From: CAZSDW01 sp964605705
Lineage (GTDB): Bacteria > Fidelibacterota > UBA2242
NCBI GenBank assembly: GCA_964605705.1
Contig: CAZSDW010000059.1
Coordinates: 1-16,478, forward strand
DNA length: 16,478 nt
Direction of reading: 5' to 3'
In this document: piece by piece, positions 7,980 through 15,193 of the stretch
How the letters are laid out: every line of letters starts with the position of its first letter
Numbering within the stretch: the stretch's first letter is position 1
Notes under the pieces: model-generated
Databases searched by the model: none
What the model was told of the DNA's origin: nothing
Seen by the model: the letters and a program-made list of their open reading frames with translations, nothing else
Made by a program: the position numbers and the translations under genes

Positions 7980-9197
7980 TTATGACTCCCATTTGCCTAG
8001 ATTATTCGGTCCAACCCAGAAGCCATGTTCATATTTCCAACCGGCTTTGTCAATATCCAAGGCTTTTGTTTTCCAGCCCGCCGCGATCCGCTTTGTTAAA
8101 TCATCGAATCCTTTATTCCAGGTAAGTCCATCGGGAACCGTCACATTCATACTGCCAGCCGCATTAGCATACCTCAAACAGGATTCAATCGAATGATTCC
8201 AGACAAATGCTGATAAAAATCCGGCAATAGCAGAATCTCCCGAACCCAGAGCACCGACAAATTTTTCCTCCTCATACACGGGGAACCAAAGTTCCCGGTT
8301 CGCCCAGTTTTCCATATCCAAACATCCGGCTGCTCCAAACTTTGCGAGCCGTTCTTGACCGGCGGTTCGGACATAGAGTCCTCGATGACCGCATTTTACC
8401 ATGGCAATCCCGGCGCCCATTTCCAGCAGATCATTGCCCATTCTGGAAACCTCTTCGACGGTAATATGATCCAGGACGCCTTCCTTGGGTCCGAGTTTTG
8501 CCTTCTTTTCCAGAAATTGATTTTTGTATAGAAAATAGAATAGCTCTTCCGCGCTGGGCACCATAATATCCGACAGCGGAACCCAGTTTTTCAGAATCGC
8601 CAACCAATCAATCTTGTCACCATATCCGCTGACATCGGGAATGGAAAGATCGAGCGCTATTGTCGTTCCCAGTTCTCTGGTCTTTTTCAGAATTCTGGTC
8701 AACTCGGCGCCGGTATTTTCGTACAGTTTTTCCATCCATGGTGGATAACCAAACAGCATTAATTTTGAACGTTCCACAATATCGAAACTCATGTCATCGT
8801 AAGCAAACGTATCATTCGCGCCGCAATGATGCAGATAAAAACGATCGATACCGGGAATACAGATCGCAATGGTGTATGACGTCGATTCGCCCTTTACCAT
8901 TTTTATCCCTTTGAAATGTCCTTCGTGTTCTTCGTACCATCGCAGAATCTGCTGTCCAAAATCATCATCACCGATTTTACCAATGAGTTCTGTTTTTACG
9001 CCGAGGCGCCGAATGGATACGCCGGCATTCGTGACCGGTCCACCGCCGACAACAACACATTTACCCATATTAATCATCTTGCCCGGTACAAGAACATCGG
9101 TCATCTTGTCAACTTTTCCCTCAATTGTAAAAGCCGGAATCAGGTCAAGGCAGGTATGCCCCGCGGCTACAATTTCCAGGTCTTTCTGTTTTGCCAT
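7980..9197 (-). CDS. PfkB/ribokinase-family carbohydrate kinase
   Basis: 405 aa from the chosen start. Recognised by the N-terminal GGGPVTNAG (51-59, the GG-x-N sugar-binding region), RRLGVKTELIGKIGDDDFG (about 63-81), and the C-terminal GALGSGDS (315-322), where Asp321 is the expected catalytic base. This second signature usually begins with Asp-Thr before GAGD; here it is GALGSGD. The protein is longer than the usual 300-340 aa, with extra sequence around 225-245 and a C-terminal tail rich in Trp, Lys and Gly. It would phosphorylate a sugar at the expense of ATP in the cytoplasm. Placed between GH10 and GH3 genes, it may act on a released monosaccharide or on 2-keto-3-deoxygluconate from the divergent UxuA pathway; neither can be decided by sequence. 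Start at 9197 is preferred to the ATG at 9203 because AGAGGA lies 7 nt from the former and only 1 nt from the latter. Confidence 0.88.
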   Translation of the reverse strand: MAKQKDLEIVAAGHTCLDLIPAFTIEGKVDKMTDVLVPGKMINMGKCVVVGGGPVTNAGVSIRRLGVKTELIGKIGDDDFGQQILRWYEEHEGHFKGIKMVKGESTSYTIAICIPGIDRFYLHHCGANDTFAYDDMSFDIVERSKLMLFGYPPWMEKLYENTGAELTRILKKTRELGTTIALDLSIPDVSGYGDKIDWLAILKNWVPLSDIMVPSAEELFYFLYKNQFLEKKAKLGPKEGVLDHITVEEVSRMGNDLLEMGAGIAMVKCGHRGLYVRTAGQERLAKFGAAGCLDMENWANRELWFPVYEEEKFVGALGSGDSAIAGFLSAFVWNHSIESCLRYANAAGSMNVTVPDGLTWNKGFDDLTKRIAAGWKTKALDIDKAGWKYEHGFWVGPNNLGKWES

Positions 9198-9204
9198 CTT
9201 CATT

Positions 9205-9210
9205 TCCTCT
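9205..9210 (-). promoter_or_regulatory. Ribosome binding site deciding the kinase start
   Basis: AGAGGA on the minus strand, 7 nt before the ATG at 9197 and 1 nt before the alternative ATG at 9203. The spacing favours the second ATG. Confidence 0.65.
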
Positions 9211-9233
9211 TCTATACTCTTTAATTCTGTAAT

Positions 9234-10328
9234 TTAGTCTGATTTTTTATTTTGTCCTATATTGATAATCGCATTAAAAGCCGGTTTTGGCTGATACTCA
9301 TCGTTGAACAACAATGGGTAATTGGTTCTGCCCCTGATCGGCCAGTGGTTCAGCCAGGATTGACAATCCCGGATTCCCCAAATCGTCACCCGGCTGAGCT
9401 TGTCCCTGTGCTTCCGGAAAATTCTGAAGAATTCAGCGTAGCGCTCTGCCAGTTTTTTCTGCATCGCGTCGGGCAAACCATCGGAATAGGGATTAAATCC
9501 ATCCTGCAATTCAAAATTTAATGAGATATCGGCGCCTCTCTGATTATCGGGCAATGGCAGCACATTTACATCCAGTTCCGTAATCATGACCGCTACACCG
9601 AGTTCCGCGAATGCCAGGATACTGGCTTCAATATCTTCTATCTTTTCAGGATAGTCGAGACCAAAGTGCCCCTGCATCCCAATCCCGTCGATCCGGATTC
9701 CCTTCGATTGCAGATCCTTCATCAATCGAACGACACTGTCTCTTTTTGCCGGCAGATATAAAGAATAATCATTGTAATATAACTTCGCCGCCGGATCAAC
9801 CGCACGTGTATATTCAAAAGCCATCGGGATATAGTCTTCACCAACGATTTCCAGCCACTTGCTTTTTCTCATTTGTCCGTTATCGTCTATAGCTTCATTC
9901 ACGACATCCCAGCCATGAATCCTGCCTTTGTATCTGCCAACCACACGAGAAATATATTCTCTCAGACGTCGGAGCAGAGTTTCCCGGTCAACCAAATTTT
10001 GCGATTCATCCAGAAATACCCATTCCGGTGTCTGATGATGCCAGACCAGCGCGTGACCGATGATTTGCATATTATTCTTCTCACCAAAAGCCACAAAACG
10101 ATCAACGGGTTCGAAATTATACTTGTCCGGTGCCGGGTTAACCGCTTCCCATTTGAGAATATTTTCAGGCACGATGCTGTTAAAATGTTTTTCCGTCAGC
10201 GCCAGGGCTTGTGGTTCTTTGTCGGAAATTTGATCTAAGTTGAGAGCAACTCCAATCTTAAAATCATTCTTAAACACCTCTTTCAAAGTGGGATGATGGA
10301 AGTCTTCGATCTTACGCACAGCTATCAT
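9234..10328 (-). CDS. GH10 endo-beta-1,4-xylanase, predicted cytoplasmic
   Basis: 364 aa from the chosen start, a single (beta/alpha)8 catalytic domain without binding modules. GH10 hallmarks: ENILKWEAV (55-63), HALVWHHQTPEW (92-103), WDVVNEA with acid/base Glu145, NDYSLY, and ITELD with nucleophile Glu251; the C-terminus has WGIRDCQSW. It cleaves internal beta-1,4-xylosidic bonds. No signal peptide is seen from either possible start, and the neighbours are cytoplasmic, so it resembles intracellular xylanases that trim imported xylo-oligosaccharides. The frame also opens at 10379, but that start has no ribosome binding site and the extra 17 residues (with Arg-Arg, Cys, Trp) look unlike the domain; the ATG at 10328 has AGGG at a short 3 nt spacing, so the choice is uncertain. 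First gene of the leftward operon, divergent from the SDR/uxuA pair. Confidence 0.93.
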   Translation of the reverse strand: MIAVRKIEDFHHPTLKEVFKNDFKIGVALNLDQISDKEPQALALTEKHFNSIVPENILKWEAVNPAPDKYNFEPVDRFVAFGEKNNMQIIGHALVWHHQTPEWVFLDESQNLVDRETLLRRLREYISRVVGRYKGRIHGWDVVNEAIDDNGQMRKSKWLEIVGEDYIPMAFEYTRAVDPAAKLYYNDYSLYLPAKRDSVVRLMKDLQSKGIRIDGIGMQGHFGLDYPEKIEDIEASILAFAELGVAVMITELDVNVLPLPDNQRGADISLNFELQDGFNPYSDGLPDAMQKKLAERYAEFFRIFRKHRDKLSRVTIWGIRDCQSWLNHWPIRGRTNYPLLFNDEYQPKPAFNAIINIGQNKKSD

Positions 10329-10497
10329 ATACCCTGTATATAAATTACAACCGGATAATCTTCTGAAGTGCCATTCCAAAAGATGGAATCGCTACGCAAA
10401 TTCTATCAGTGCTCTCTTTATCATTTCGTTTCAAAGTGTAAATTTTAATCAATATTCCTTCAATTTCCTGATATCATTGTTGGCAAAAGGTTTGTTT

Positions 10498-10514
10498 GCT
10501 TCTTAATAAGAAGC
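10498..10514. repeat. Perfect 17-bp inverted repeat (8-bp arms, 1-bp centre)
   Basis: GCTTCTTA-A-TAAGAAGC is perfectly symmetrical. It is not followed by a T tract on either strand, so an intrinsic terminator is unlikely. Position within the divergent promoter region, about 53 bp centre to centre from the LacI-like site, suggests an operator for a dimeric regulator. No regulator is identified. Confidence 0.6.
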
Positions 10515-10551
10515 TTGAAATCGCTGCTATATTTAATCTGTTTTAATTATC

Positions 10552-10567
10552 ATTGAACCGTTTCAAT
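10552..10567. promoter_or_regulatory. Candidate LacI-family operator
   Basis: ATTGAACCGTTTCAAT has six-base arms (ATTGAA and TTCAAT) around a central CG, matching its own reverse complement at all but one symmetrical pair. It fits the TGAAACGTTTCA-like consensus of LacI/CcpA-family operators, which control many sugar operons. It lies in the region shared by the GH10 and SDR promoters, so one regulator could control both directions. The regulator gene is not in the window. Call is from consensus only. Confidence 0.6.
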
Positions 10568-10836
10568 TATAGAAAGGTATTATCAGAAAAGCAAGGAAAA
10601 TCATCCGTTTTTTATATCGGTAATTCAACTGTTATCGAGTAAAAACTTTAAATTTTTAGATCAAGCTAATGAATCAAAAAAGTATTCATCGGATCAACAA
10701 TTCCATTGACTGGCAACAGTTTTTAATAGCATTTTTTAATATCCCGCGTTCTTTCTCATCAGCTGAAACAACACTTACAAATTTAAATCAATATTAATAA
10801 ATTGAATTATTGATATCTGTTTTTAAAATATTGAAA

Positions 10837-10842
10837 AAGGGA
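10837..10842 (+). promoter_or_regulatory. Ribosome binding site deciding the SDR start
   Basis: AAGGGA ends 7 nt before the ATG at 10850 but only 1 nt before the in-frame GTG at 10844, so the ATG is preferred. Confidence 0.65.
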
Positions 10843-10849
10843 AGTGCCG

Positions 10850-11674
10850 ATGGACTATTTAAAATCACTATTTAACATTGAAAATAAAGTTGCAGTTCTG
10901 ACCGGCGGGGGTGGCATTCTCGCCGGCGAAATGGCAACCGGCTTCCTGAGTGCCGGAGTGAAGGTCGTTTTACTGGATATCAATGAAGAAAATCTGAACC
11001 AAAAAGTCGAATCCCTGAGTCAGCCGGACCGTGACATTTCGGGTTTTAAATGCAACGTTCTGGATGAAGAAAACCTTAAAATAGTTTACCATGCAATAAT
11101 GGCAAAACATGGTCGGATCGACATCCTGGTCAATGCTGCCGGTGGCAATATGAGTGGCGCGACGATTGATGTCAATCAAAACTTTTTTGATTTAAAAATC
11201 GACCAGTTTAAAAAAGTGACCGACCTGAATCTGAACGGCACAGTCCTCCCCACACTTGTGTTTGGCAAAGCAATGGCAGAACAAAAAAGCGGCTCGATTA
11301 TCAATGTTTCATCCATGGCAGCTTTCCGGGTAATTACCCGCGTAGTTGGATATTCCGCCGCCAAAGCAGCTATTGACAATTTTACGCAATGGCTGGCAGT
11401 CGAAATGGCAAGAAAGTTCGGCAATGGCATCCGGGTAAATGCAATCGCACCGGGATTTCTGATCACTGACCAAAACCGCACTCTCCTGACCAACGCCGAC
11501 GGATCGCTGACCGAACGTGGCAAAAAGATCATCGACATAACACCTTTTCAACGCTTTGGCAGTCCCGACGAAATGATTGGTACGGTTCTCTGGCTAGCCG
11601 GTGATGCTTCGAAATTCGTGACTGGCACAATCATCCCGATCGATGGCGGCTTCAGTGCTTTCAGCGGCGTCTAA
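10850..11674 (+). CDS. SDR-family oxidoreductase, probable D-mannonate oxidoreductase (fructuronate reductase)
   Basis: 274 aa from the ATG at 10850. A classical short-chain dehydrogenase: nucleotide-binding TGGGGILAG (18-26), an Asp at the end of beta-2 (VVLLDIN) that favours NAD(H), NAAG at 95-98, INVSS with Ser155, catalytic Tyr168 and Lys172 in GYSAAKAA, the PG motif after NAIA, and a C-terminal GTIIPIDGGFSA. It lies 36 bp before mannonate dehydratase, and SDR proteins of this type beside uxuA are known to interconvert D-fructuronate and D-mannonate, in place of the long-chain UxuB of E. coli. That step feeds UxuA. The SDR family is certain; the substrate rests on the neighbour. Alternatives include 2-keto-3-deoxygluconate or gluconate-type dehydrogenases. 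First gene of the rightward operon, with the LacI-like site about 280 bp upstream. Confidence 0.9.
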   Translation: MDYLKSLFNIENKVAVLTGGGGILAGEMATGFLSAGVKVVLLDINEENLNQKVESLSQPDRDISGFKCNVLDEENLKIVYHAIMAKHGRIDILVNAAGGNMSGATIDVNQNFFDLKIDQFKKVTDLNLNGTVLPTLVFGKAMAEQKSGSIINVSSMAAFRVITRVVGYSAAKAAIDNFTQWLAVEMARKFGNGIRVNAIAPGFLITDQNRTLLTNADGSLTERGKKIIDITPFQRFGSPDEMIGTVLWLAGDASKFVTGTIIPIDGGFSAFSGV

Positions 11675-11710
11675 GCATCCCAAATAAATTTAAACAATAG
11701 ACCAATAAAA

Positions 11711-12910
11711 ATGACATTAGAGAAAAATTGGCGCTGGTTTGGTCCGCATGATCCGGTCACTCTTCCAGAAATCCGTCAAACCGGCGTTTCGGGAATTGTT
11801 ACAGCACTGCATCATATCCCGGTCGGAACTACCTGGACGACTGAGGAAATTCTCAAACGAAAGAAAATAATCGAATCCGGGGGACTCAAATGGTCGGTCG
11901 CCGAAAGCCTGCCAGTCCACGAAGATATCAAAAAGCGACGAGGCAATTACCGTCAATTTATCGATAATTACAAAGAATCCATTCGCAATCTGGGACAGCA
12001 GGGAATCGATACAGTTTGTTACAATTTCATGCCTGTCCTCGATTGGTCGCGAACAGATCTCCGATTCGTTTTCAGGGATGGCAGCATTACGACAAAATTC
12101 GAAACAAAAGTATTCGCCGCCTTTGACCTTTTCATTTTAAGACGACCGGATGCAGCAGATAATTACAACGCGACTCAAATCGATATCGCTCGTGAATATT
12201 ATAAAAACATGACCGATCAGCAAAAGAAACAACTTACCGAGACAATTCTATTGGGGCTGCCCGGCTCACTGGAAGCCTATTCACTAAACGATTTCAGAAC
12301 AGCAATTGCAGAATATAAAGCCATCAGCGATGATGATTTGCGGGAAAATCTTTGCAGCTTTATCAGGGAGATTATGCCGGCTGCAGAAGCCGCCGGTATC
12401 CATATGGCTATTCACCCCGACGATCCCCCCTGGTCATTACTAGGCTTACCAAGAATTGTCAGTACCAAGCAGGACATTGAGCAGATCATCAGGATTGTTG
12501 ATTCACCATTGAATGGATTCGCGCTGTGCACCGGTTCCTTCGGCGCCAGTATAAAAAATGACCTGATCGATATGACAAAAACTCTGGGGCACCGGATCAA
12601 TTTTACTCACCTGCGGAATATCACCCGCAATAGTGCCGGTGACTTCACTGAAGATCTGCCATTGGAAGGCGATATCGATCTTTATAGCGTTCTAAAAGCG
12701 CTGCTCATGGAACAAAAACGGAGGATTGATTCCGGCAGGCACGATACCCGGATGCCGATGCGTCCCGATCATGGACATTTAATGATCAGCGAACAGGACA
12801 AGGCGGGCATATATCCCGGCTACTCGCTATTAGGCAGATTGCGAAACCTGTCTGAAATACGCGGATTAGAAGAGGGAATCCTGCGTGCTACGCAGCTTAA
12901 AATCTTATAA
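11711..12910 (+). CDS. uxuA: Mannonate dehydratase
   Basis: 399 aa, the normal length for UxuA (EC 4.2.1.8). Dehydrates D-mannonate to 2-keto-3-deoxy-D-gluconate in the cytoplasm, in the glucuronate pathway. Highly conserved blocks are all present: WRWFGPHDPVTL at 7-18, TALHHIPVG (31-39), YNFMPVLDWSRTDL (104-117), HPDDPP (235-240), CTGS (273-276), THLRN (299-303) and RPDHGH (351-356); the His, Cys and Asp residues in the later blocks form the metal site of the TIM-barrel fold. The start is the first ATG and gives the expected N-terminus, but no good ribosome binding site precedes it, so it may depend on the SDR gene 36 bp upstream. The 3' end overlaps the convergent methyltransferase by 14 bp, leaving no room for a separate terminator. 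Confidence 0.97.
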   Translation: MTLEKNWRWFGPHDPVTLPEIRQTGVSGIVTALHHIPVGTTWTTEEILKRKKIIESGGLKWSVAESLPVHEDIKKRRGNYRQFIDNYKESIRNLGQQGIDTVCYNFMPVLDWSRTDLRFVFRDGSITTKFETKVFAAFDLFILRRPDAADNYNATQIDIAREYYKNMTDQQKKQLTETILLGLPGSLEAYSLNDFRTAIAEYKAISDDDLRENLCSFIREIMPAAEAAGIHMAIHPDDPPWSLLGLPRIVSTKQDIEQIIRIVDSPLNGFALCTGSFGASIKNDLIDMTKTLGHRINFTHLRNITRNSAGDFTEDLPLEGDIDLYSVLKALLMEQKRRIDSGRHDTRMPMRPDHGHLMISEQDKAGIYPGYSLLGRLRNLSEIRGLEEGILRATQLKIL

Positions 12911-13679
12911 GAAAATCCTCTTTACTTAATTCTTTCCTGAAAAATACCAATCCGAATTGAAATAGGTCAATCGTAACAGTGACATCAGGATGTTTTTGAA
13001 TTTTCCCCCATGCCTGTTCCATTCCCTCTGACCAGTGAATATCATCAAAAACAAAGACAGTATTATCGTGTTTAAAATTTAAAAATATCTCAAAATACTT
13101 CAGGGTTGCATTCATCTCGTGATTACCATCAAAAAAAACAAGGTCTGTGACATCAAAGATTTCACGAATTGTATCGGCAGCTTTTTCAATATCATTGTTG
13201 ATTAATTGAATATTTTTAATCCCTGCTTTTTCAAAATGAGCTCTGGCAATATCAGAGATATTCGGACAACCTTCCACCGTCACAACTTCAGCGTTTTTAT
13301 CAACCGATGCAAGGTACATGGTCGTTAATCCAAAGGAGGTCCCTAATTCGACTATTTTCTTTGCGTTGAAATATGTTGCGATTCTGTATAACAGGCGCGC
13401 ATTTTTAGGACGGTGCAATGCAGCCCGGGCAATTCTGGATACTCGACGAGATTCGACTTTTTTTCTTGCCCCCGTCCCGAGATCGGTAACGATAATTTTA
13501 TCTGTACTGTGCAATAAATTCTTTCTGATCGATTCTATCCTTAAAAATTGATCCATTCGATAATCTTTTTTTAGCACTTCATTTACAAGGTGATTGATAA
13601 AATCTGAATGAAGGGTATGCCGCGATCCCGACTGTATTCTAAATACGACATACCTGCATAATAACCTGAAAAATTTCAT
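12897..13679 (-). CDS. Class I SAM-dependent methyltransferase (Methyltransf_24-like)
   Basis: 260 aa. After a basic N-terminal region of about 100 residues, the Rossmann-fold methyltransferase motifs appear in order: IVELGTSFGLTT (109-120, SAM-binding motif I), VVTVEGCP (132-139, acidic residue for the ribose), LVFFDGNHE (180-188) and VFDDIHWSEGM (210-220). The pattern is that of O-methyltransferase-like proteins common in Bacteroidetes and related phyla; substrate unknown. Coding sequence is visibly AT-richer and more A/T-ending than the glycosidase genes beside it. It is the only leftward gene between two rightward pairs, and its last 14 bp overlap the end of uxuA. No ribosome binding site is evident before the ATG at 13679. 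It has no evident link to sugar catabolism and may be unrelated to the locus. Confidence 0.85.
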   Translation of the reverse strand: MKFFRLLCRYVVFRIQSGSRHTLHSDFINHLVNEVLKKDYRMDQFLRIESIRKNLLHSTDKIIVTDLGTGARKKVESRRVSRIARAALHRPKNARLLYRIATYFNAKKIVELGTSFGLTTMYLASVDKNAEVVTVEGCPNISDIARAHFEKAGIKNIQLINNDIEKAADTIREIFDVTDLVFFDGNHEMNATLKYFEIFLNFKHDNTVFVFDDIHWSEGMEQAWGKIQKHPDVTVTIDLFQFGLVFFRKELSKEDFLIRF

Positions 13680-13888
13680 GTTTTAAATTTATAAAAAATT
13701 AAGGTCTGATACATTCTATAAATTCCCGGCATCTTATTTTTGTCATATTAGCCTGCACTATATTTACTGATTATCCAGGCAAATTTAGCCCTGTACAATT
13801 CCGAATTATGTACTTATATTGCCTTAGAAATGAGGAGAAATCTTCGGCAGTTACCATACCAATTATCAAAAAAATAACAGGTGATGAC
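13680..13888. other. Divergent intergenic region between methyltransferase and fucosidase genes
   Basis: About 210 bp, AT-rich in its first half. It should hold the promoters of the leftward methyltransferase and the rightward GH29-GH35 operon. No palindrome like those at 10498-10567 was seen, nor a clear -35/-10 pair. An open frame from 13808 runs in frame into the fucosidase but is not considered translated. Confidence 0.4.
13879..13884 (+). promoter_or_regulatory. Ribosome binding site deciding the fucosidase start
   Basis: AGGTGA ends 4 nt before the ATG at 13889, which begins a proper signal peptide. The upstream in-frame ATG at 13808 would bury that signal peptide behind 27 residues. 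Confidence 0.7.
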
Positions 13889-15193
13889 ATGCGGAAAAAA
13901 TACCTTATATTCATGTCAATGACTCTGGTCATTATGACATTTTTAACAATGGCAGAAAACAGTTATACACCGGCACCGGAAAACCTGAAGAACCGCGAAT
14001 GGTTTCAGGATGCTAAATTCGGTCTGTTTGTTCATTGGGGAGTATATTGTGTTTTAGGCGATGGCGAATGGGTCATGCAGGTCCAGCAAATCGATAAAAA
14101 AACCTACGAAAAGCTGCCAGCCTTTTTCAATCCCATCGACTTTGATCCCGTGGAATGGGTTGCCCTTGTCAAAGCCGCCGGCATGAAATATATCACCATC
14201 ACTGCCCGGCATCACGATGGATTTTCAATGTTTGACACTCAGCAATCCGACTGGGACATTGTCGATCGGACACCTTATAAAAAGGATGTGTTGAAAATGC
14301 TTGCCGAAGAATGCCATAAACAGGGCATTAAACTTTTTTTCTATTACTCCCATGTGGACTGGTATCATAATGATTACTATCCGCGGGGTTCCACCGGTCA
14401 CCATACCGGCAGACCAGACAGCGGCGACTGGAACAAATATATTGACTTTATCAATGCTCAATTAGCTGAGCTGTTGACCAACTACGGCGAGATTTCCGGT
14501 ATCTGGTTCGACGGTTTCTGGGACCGCCCGGATGCAGACTGGCAATTCGAGAAAACTTACCAGCTGATTCATAAACTCCAACCACAATGCATGATCGGGA
14601 ATAATCACCACCAGGCGACCAAACCGGGCGAAGATTTTCAGACTTTTGAAAAGGATTTACCAGGACGCAATACTGCCGGATTCAACGCCGAATCGGAAAT
14701 CGGTGCGCTGCCGCTGGAAACCTGCGAAACCATGAACCATTCCTGGGGCTTTAACCTGCAGGATAATAACTTCAAGTCAACCACAGAACTCATCCAATAT
14801 CTGGTCAAAGCCGCCGGGAATAATGCCAATTTCCTGTTGAATGTCGGTCCCATGCCCAATGGTAAAATCCAGCCGGAGTCCATCGAACGGCTCCGGGAAA
14901 TCGGAAAATGGCTTGAACAGAATGGCGCAAGCATCTACGACACCCGCGGCGGACCCATTCCGCAGAAATCCTGGGGTGTAACCACCCAAAAGGGTAATAG
15001 TATTTTTATCCATATTCTGAATCCTGAAGACTCAAACCTGCTGTTGCCGGATTTTGGCAAAAAGATCAAAAAAATTACGCGGTTTACCGATGGGAAAAAA
15101 GTCACCTTCCGGCAGGACGACTACGGCATTTTCATCAAAATCCCGCCGGAAGTCATTGATAATATTGATACCATTCTGGAGATTGAATTATGA
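13889..15193 (+). CDS. GH29 alpha-L-fucosidase, exported
   Basis: 434 aa. Residues 1-22 (MRKKYLIFMS followed by a Leu/Ile/Thr-rich run ending TMA) form a signal peptide, so the enzyme works in the periplasm or outside. Family GH29 features: WFQDAKFGLFVHWGVY (38-53), ITARHHDGFSMFD (104-116), FYYSHVDWY, GIWFDGFWD (204-212) with the predicted nucleophile Asp208, and FLLNVGPMPNG (315-325). A short beta-sandwich domain fills the C-terminus (about 360-434). It hydrolyses terminal alpha-L-fucose by a retaining mechanism; the linkage cannot be read from sequence. The frame opens at 13808, but the signal peptide and an AGGTGA site place the start at 13889. Its stop codon overlaps the ATG of the GH35 gene (ATGA), indicating translational coupling. 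Fucose and galactose removal together suggest fucosylated xyloglucan, or host-type glycans as an alternative. Confidence 0.95.
   Translation: MRKKYLIFMSMTLVIMTFLTMAENSYTPAPENLKNREWFQDAKFGLFVHWGVYCVLGDGEWVMQVQQIDKKTYEKLPAFFNPIDFDPVEWVALVKAAGMKYITITARHHDGFSMFDTQQSDWDIVDRTPYKKDVLKMLAEECHKQGIKLFFYYSHVDWYHNDYYPRGSTGHHTGRPDSGDWNKYIDFINAQLAELLTNYGEISGIWFDGFWDRPDADWQFEKTYQLIHKLQPQCMIGNNHHQATKPGEDFQTFEKDLPGRNTAGFNAESEIGALPLETCETMNHSWGFNLQDNNFKSTTELIQYLVKAAGNNANFLLNVGPMPNGKIQPESIERLREIGKWLEQNGASIYDTRGGPIPQKSWGVTTQKGNSIFIHILNPEDSNLLLPDFGKKIKKITRFTDGKKVTFRQDDYGIFIKIPPEVIDNIDTILEIEL

Larger units (their letters stand above)
10329..10849. other. AT-rich divergent regulatory region between the GH10 and SDR genes
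   Basis: About 520 bp without a supported gene, clearly AT-richer than its surroundings. It must hold the promoters of both the leftward GH10 operon and the rightward SDR/uxuA operon. It contains two palindromes, at 10498-10514 and 10552-10567, described separately. A TTTCGTTTCAAA stretch at 10424-10435 matches one half of the second palindrome and could be an auxiliary half-site. No convincing -35/-10 pair was found; promoter consensus in this group is uncertain. Confidence 0.7.

Noticed and set aside
10498..10514. Inverted repeat read as an intrinsic terminator
   Set aside because: No T tract follows on either strand, and it lies between two divergent gene starts where a terminator is not needed.
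13808..13888. N-terminal extension of the fucosidase frame
   Set aside because: It would place 27 polar residues before a good signal peptide; a ribosome binding site directs initiation at 13889.
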